DNA from: Pseudomonadota bacterium
Lineage (GTDB): Bacteria; Pseudomonadota; Gammaproteobacteria; Steroidobacterales; Steroidobacteraceae
Assembly: GCA_021805275.1 (NCBI GenBank)
Contig: JAJZFQ010000097.1
Location: 15,721 to 79,720 of the forward strand
Direction of reading: 5' to 3'
DNA: 64,000 nucleotides
Within the stretch, counting starts at the first letter, position 1. Each line of letters starts with the position of its first letter. This document shows, piece after piece, positions 60,589-64,000 of this stretch. The translations under genes and the position numbers were made by a program. A model generated the notes under the pieces. It was not told the DNA's origin, ran no database searches, and worked only from the letters and a program-made list of their open reading frames with translations.

Positions 60589-61257
60589 ATGGCAGGCATT
60601 GGAACTCCCGGCCGTGGCTGCGCGTGGGGCGCTGCAGCACTTTTCGCCGTGCTGTGCGTCGCGGCAACGCCGCGCGCGTTCGCCTCAAACCTATTCAACG
60701 TCTACGTCGGTGCCGCCTACGCGCGCTCGAACCTGCGGGCCAAGGACAGCGACCCTCTCCCGTTCGGCGGAGGCGGCCCGCTAAGTGGCTTCAGCCGATC
60801 CGATTCGGGCTATCAGCTCAGTCTCGGCGTACGCGGGTTCGATCTGCTCGGCGCGGAGGTGGACTATTTCGACCTCGGCAGCGGTGGCGTCTCGAACGCC
60901 CATTCGCTGGCCGGCGGCCCCGGGGCGGTGACGAGCGCGAGTCTCGGGCAGAAGGGCGAGGCCGCCTTTGCCGTGCTCTACCTGCCCGTGCCCGTCGTCG
61001 ATCTGTACATAAAGGCTGGCGTGGACCGGATCACCTCGGATCTCGGCGCACATTTCACCCCGCAGGGACTGTGTGTCCCTACTGCCTGCGTCCCGGAGTC
61101 ACTCTCGCTGCACGCCACCACCAGCGGACTGGCGCTCGGCGCGGGAATACAATGGAAATTCAGTGCCTGGGGGATACGGGCCGAGTACGAGCGCTTTACT
61201 GCCCTCGGAGAGAATCCCGACATGGTGGCCATTGGAGTGACGTGGACCATCCTGTGA
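60589..61257 (+). CDS. outer-membrane beta-barrel protein
   Basis: The 222-residue protein starts at ATG 60589 behind AGGAAGG. A signal peptide ends at AATPRAFA-S. The rest alternates short amphipathic strands (NVYVGAAYARSNLR, YQLSLGVRGFDLLGAEVDYF, TTSGLALGAGIQWKF, WGIRAEYERFTAL), the pattern of an eight-stranded OmpA/opacity-type barrel ending in a short strand GVTWTIL. Two cysteines (CVPTAC) could form a disulfide in an extracellular loop. The function is unknown. Confidence 0.85.
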   Translation: MAGIGTPGRGCAWGAAALFAVLCVAATPRAFASNLFNVYVGAAYARSNLRAKDSDPLPFGGGGPLSGFSRSDSGYQLSLGVRGFDLLGAEVDYFDLGSGGVSNAHSLAGGPGAVTSASLGQKGEAAFAVLYLPVPVVDLYIKAGVDRITSDLGAHFTPQGLCVPTACVPESLSLHATTSGLALGAGIQWKFSAWGIRAEYERFTALGENPDMVAIGVTWTIL

Positions 61258-61334
61258 GGCGGCACAAACCGGCGCCGCTGAGATTCACGCTGCGCTCGAG
61301 GGTCGTCGCACCCGAGGGATCTCCAAAGCGAGCT

Positions 61335-63260
61335 TTAAGTCCTGATCAGGCACGGTGATTGTTCGACCTCGGCAAGGGGTCCGAGCGCTTCCTTCAACGG
61401 TCCCAGCCAGGGCTCGTAGTTGCGCCACAGTTCCAGACCGTCCCGATTGATCGGGCGGCGCACCTGTTCCGAGCTTACCGTGCGTACGCTGCGCTTGGTC
61501 TTGTGAAACTCCAGGCATGCCTGCTCGAAGGGTAAACCGCAGTAATCGAGGATGCGTCGCACGGTTCCCTCCAGATCATTCACCGTATCGGCATGCTGAA
61601 CACGCAGCACCTTGCCCGGCAGCACCTGATCCCAGTGATTCATAAGCCGCACGTAGTGCCGATAATAATGTCCGACGTCTGCCAAGTCGTAGCTGAATTC
61701 CTGACCATTGCCAAACAGCTGCTTGAAGTTACTGAAACAGCACGCCATGGGTTCCCGGCGGGCATCGATGATCTTGGCGTTCGGCAGGATAAGGTGAATG
61801 AATCCAATCTCCTGGAAGTTCGCCGGCATCTTGTCTATAAAGAACGGCGCACCCTCGCGATAGACTCGAGTCTCCTCCAGATAGATCTCACCGAGTCGGC
61901 GCAGTTCCTGCGGACTCAGGTCGACCAGGACAGTCGCATAGCGGTCCTGCTCTTGCGGGCGACGCGGACGGAACTGTTTGACAAGGCGCGGGATTTCCGG
62001 CAACTCCAGCGTGCCGTCCACTAGCGAGTGGGAGGCCAGAATCTGTTCCAGCAAAGTTGATCCGGCGCGCGGCATCCCGACAATGAAAATCGGGTCTGGC
62101 AGTGCGCAACCCATGCCACGTCGGGCAGCAAAAAACTGCGGCGTGAACAGCGTTTCGCGCACTTCGACCAATCGCTCTCGAACCGTCGCGGTGTAGGCCG
62201 ACTCGGTTCGCCTCAGTGCATTGCCGCGCGCGTAGTATTGGAATGACTGCTCGTATTGTTTTCGGTCCTCGAACGCCTTTCCCAATGCGAAGCAAGCCGG
62301 CACATGCTGGGAGCTCAGCGCGGCATCTGCCTCAATGCGCTGCATCACTTCGATGTCCTGGTCGCTGAAACGATAGGTCTTCATGTCGGCCAGAGCCGCA
62401 TAGGCGAAACCGATGCAGCCTCTGCGTCGCATCAGGTCACGGAAGCCGACGATGGCTTCTTCGGCCTTGCCCTGGTTGCGCAACCCGAATGCGACGGCGA
62501 ATTCAGCTTCGACATCGTCGGGTGTCTCCGCCAGCAGCTCCCGATACACACGCTCCGCCTCATCGTGCCGGCCCAGTCCATCGCACGCGCTGGCGTAAAG
62601 CTTGCGGATCCTGCGATCCCCCGGATACAGCGCGAGCAGCCGTCGCGCCTGCAGCAGCGCCGGATAAAAGCGTCGGCGCTGTACAAACACCATTCCAAGC
62701 TCGTATCGCGCGGCGTGATAGTCCGGATCACTGTCCAATACCGCCTCCAGCAGGAGTTCAGCATCGTCGTAATCCTTCCGGTCCGCGCGCACCTGCGCGA
62801 GCAGCCGCAGTCCTTCGAGATGTGGACCGTGCTGGGTCAGATAACCGCGGATCATGGCTTCGGCCCCGTCGAGATCCCCTTCGCTGAGACGCGTCGAGGC
62901 CTCGAACAAAGGCGCCGGCAGACCCTCGATCTTGGCAAGCGCCGCCGTGGCACGCGCGAGTTCTGCGCGCCGGCCCGCCGCCCGGGCGATCCTAATCAGC
63001 GCCCTCCATGCTTCCGGCAGTGCGTCATTGAGTTCTACAGCGCGACGGAACGCTGCCTCGGCAGCTGCCCGATCACTGCGTGCCCACAAACACAGCGCCC
63101 GTTCCTGCCAGAGCAATCCAGACAGCGGATGCTGGCCTTCCAGCTCATCGACCCGCCGGAGCGCACCCTCATGGTCACCGGAAAGCCGCAGGGCGCGCAC
63201 CTGCCCCAGCGTCTCCTGTAAGAGATCAATCTGGTGGGGTCTTTGATCATCGGCGGGCAT
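61335..63260 (-). CDS. TPR-repeat sulfotransferase
   Basis: The 641-residue protein has about ten tetratricopeptide-like repeats in residues 1-340 (for example LLWQERALCLWARSDRAAAEAAFRRAVEL-type helix pairs). A sulfotransferase domain begins at about residue 380, with the PAPS loop FIVGMPRAGSTLLEQILASH and, later, NAKIIDARREPMACCFSNFKQLF in the 3'-phosphate region. Such proteins are common in gammaproteobacteria; the acceptor is unknown and may be a carbohydrate or protein bound by the TPR part. It converges with the outer-membrane protein gene. Confidence 0.9.
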   Translation of the reverse strand: MPADDQRPHQIDLLQETLGQVRALRLSGDHEGALRRVDELEGQHPLSGLLWQERALCLWARSDRAAAEAAFRRAVELNDALPEAWRALIRIARAAGRRAELARATAALAKIEGLPAPLFEASTRLSEGDLDGAEAMIRGYLTQHGPHLEGLRLLAQVRADRKDYDDAELLLEAVLDSDPDYHAARYELGMVFVQRRRFYPALLQARRLLALYPGDRRIRKLYASACDGLGRHDEAERVYRELLAETPDDVEAEFAVAFGLRNQGKAEEAIVGFRDLMRRRGCIGFAYAALADMKTYRFSDQDIEVMQRIEADAALSSQHVPACFALGKAFEDRKQYEQSFQYYARGNALRRTESAYTATVRERLVEVRETLFTPQFFAARRGMGCALPDPIFIVGMPRAGSTLLEQILASHSLVDGTLELPEIPRLVKQFRPRRPQEQDRYATVLVDLSPQELRRLGEIYLEETRVYREGAPFFIDKMPANFQEIGFIHLILPNAKIIDARREPMACCFSNFKQLFGNGQEFSYDLADVGHYYRHYVRLMNHWDQVLPGKVLRVQHADTVNDLEGTVRRILDYCGLPFEQACLEFHKTKRSVRTVSSEQVRRPINRDGLELWRNYEPWLGPLKEALGPLAEVEQSPCLIRT

Positions 63261-63570
63261 GAGTCACAGGATATGACGCGGGCAGTCCTGAAGCCAGCGT
63301 GACGGCAGGCAATCCTTACGCGAGGCGGGCTGTGGCCTCGCGAGCACCGGTCAAGCCGCGGTCGGTTGTCCGCGCGATCGAGCTTACCCCGCTCGCCCGA
63401 GGCCGAGGGACCAAACCGCAAGGCGAGATCAATGGCGAACGGCGCCTCCAGTCGTGCAGGCCCAATGCACCGCCGTGAGGGAAAGCACGCGGCGCTTGCC
63501 CCATGACCGTACCGAGCGCCAGCGCGCCTGCGAGCGATGGATCGGGCGACTGACAGCCTGACGCGATCTG
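63261..63570. other. about 310-base non-coding stretch before the IS remnant
   Basis: No frame has coding character and no known signal is seen. It separates the TPR-sulfotransferase from a repeated insertion-sequence end and may hold degraded mobile DNA. Confidence 0.3.
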
Positions 63571-63700
63571 GCGGACTCGCCGGGGTCGCGCCAGGGCACA
63601 ACACTGATTTCTCAAGGAGTTTGCCCCTTAACCCGACTTCGCGGATTCGCGGGGTAGAGCGAGGGTAAGGCGCTGATTTGTCAGGGAGCGACCCCTGTAG
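63571..63700. repeat. two imperfect direct copies (about 60 bases, 70-base period) resembling an IS end
   Basis: Copy A (63571-63631) and copy B (63641-63700) share GCGGAYTCGC, GGGGT, a GAGGG/CAGGG block, CTGATTT and TCA-GGAG followed by CCCCT. Copy B lies 7 bases outside the transposase stop codon, where the terminal inverted repeat of an IS1634-type element is expected. Copy A may be the end of a second, related element or a tandem duplication of the end. Confidence 0.6.
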
Positions 63701-63707
63701 GTCTGCA

Positions 63708-64000
63708 CTACACGGGGGCAGCGGTGGCGGCCTGGGCGGCGGTAATTTTCGGCGGTGGCTGGGCAGGCAGGGTGAGCTTGAGTCGTTCGATCAGCAGCTT
63801 CAGATCCGGCTCGGGCTGCGTGTAGCGCGTCAGGGCGAGTTCGCGGCCGTCGCTGGTCGGGATGCGCACGTCGATCATCTGCACGGCGGAGAACTTCTCC
63901 AACACGCTGCGCGTAGTCAGTCCGGGGGCGAGGTGCTTGAGGCGATGGCCGAGCGTCACGTGCAGGCAGTAGGCAAGGAAGGCGATGAAGATGTGCGCCT
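63708..64000 (-). mobile_element. IS1634-type transposase, C-terminal part (5' end outside the window)
   Basis: The minus-strand frame is open to the window edge and reads HIFIAFLAYCLHVTLGHRL, then LAPGLTTRSVLEKFSAVQMIDV, TSDGRELALTRYTQPEPDL and LKLTLPAQPPPKI. These match the C-terminal end of IS1634-family (IS4-related DDE) transposases, including the helix after the last catalytic acidic residue. Only about 97 codons are visible, so whether the element is intact cannot be judged. It marks a mobile-element boundary at the right edge. Confidence 0.85.

Noticed and set aside
1..64000. CRISPR array, rRNA, prophage or conjugative module
   Set aside because: No regularly spaced repeat, rRNA sequence, integrase or transfer gene was seen. 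The only mobile DNA is the transposase at the right edge; the only phage-like gene is the lone sheath.

Overview
The window is about 64 kb of GC-rich chromosome from a gammaproteobacterium. Two conserved gene neighbourhoods point there: ygfB-pepP-ubiH-ubiI next to gcvTHP, and zapA-6S RNA-fau followed by rpiA. Ubiquinone hydroxylases (UbiH, UbiI, Coq7), a CRP-type regulator and GreB fit the same group. The glycine cleavage P protein is split into two genes (gcvPA/gcvPB), which argues against an enterobacterium and suits deeper gammaproteobacterial lineages. The exact order cannot be fixed from the sequence alone.

Layout. 1-13.2 kb: a double-domain HtrA-like protease (cut by the window start), dgkA, and a gcvT-gcvH-gcvPA-gcvPB operon behind a tandem glycine riboswitch and terminator. 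Divergent from it are ispG and phhB, followed by the ygfB-pepP-ubiH-ubiI operon. 13.3-22.2 kb: a ZapB-like/ZapA cell-division pair, 6S RNA, fau, a 17-residue lysine-rich peptide gene, rpiA, yihY, djlA, purC-rpe, crp, coq7, rplM-rpsI and tRNA-Gln(CUG). 22.2-33 kb: a 700-base non-coding stretch, a DUF1634-TSUP fusion, a universal stress protein, a cardiolipin-synthase-like gene, ltrA-like, pmbA, yjgA, purE-purK and an ExeA-type ATPase fused to an FHA domain. 33-40.3 kb: plsB, a small esterase, an orphan contractile-tail sheath gene, an L,D-transpeptidase lipoprotein, a 68-residue unknown and greB.

40.3-50.5 kb: polyamine genes (homospermidine synthase, arginine decarboxylase) around a glutathione transferase and a sulfurtransferase; an RRM protein with a long leader; an exported methyltransferase-like lipoprotein; a UvrD-like helicase; and a sulfotransferase-like gene. 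50.5-63.3 kb: a Nudix ADP-ribose-type pyrophosphatase, two unknown helical proteins, an ATP-grasp ligase translationally coupled to a zinc metallopeptidase, a tyrosine phosphatase/ADP-ribosylglycohydrolase fusion, ttcA, an M32 carboxypeptidase, glgA, an outer-membrane barrel and a TPR-sulfotransferase. The window ends in the 3' part of an IS1634-type transposase with a duplicated end-like repeat.

Most of the window is housekeeping. The parts least explained by known pathways are the lone sheath gene (36.4-38.0 kb) and the metallopeptidase/ATP-grasp/phosphatase-ADP-ribosylhydrolase block (51.1-56.2 kb). Several genes (the zapB-like gene, purC) have a -10 box so close to the start codon that their mRNAs are probably leaderless.
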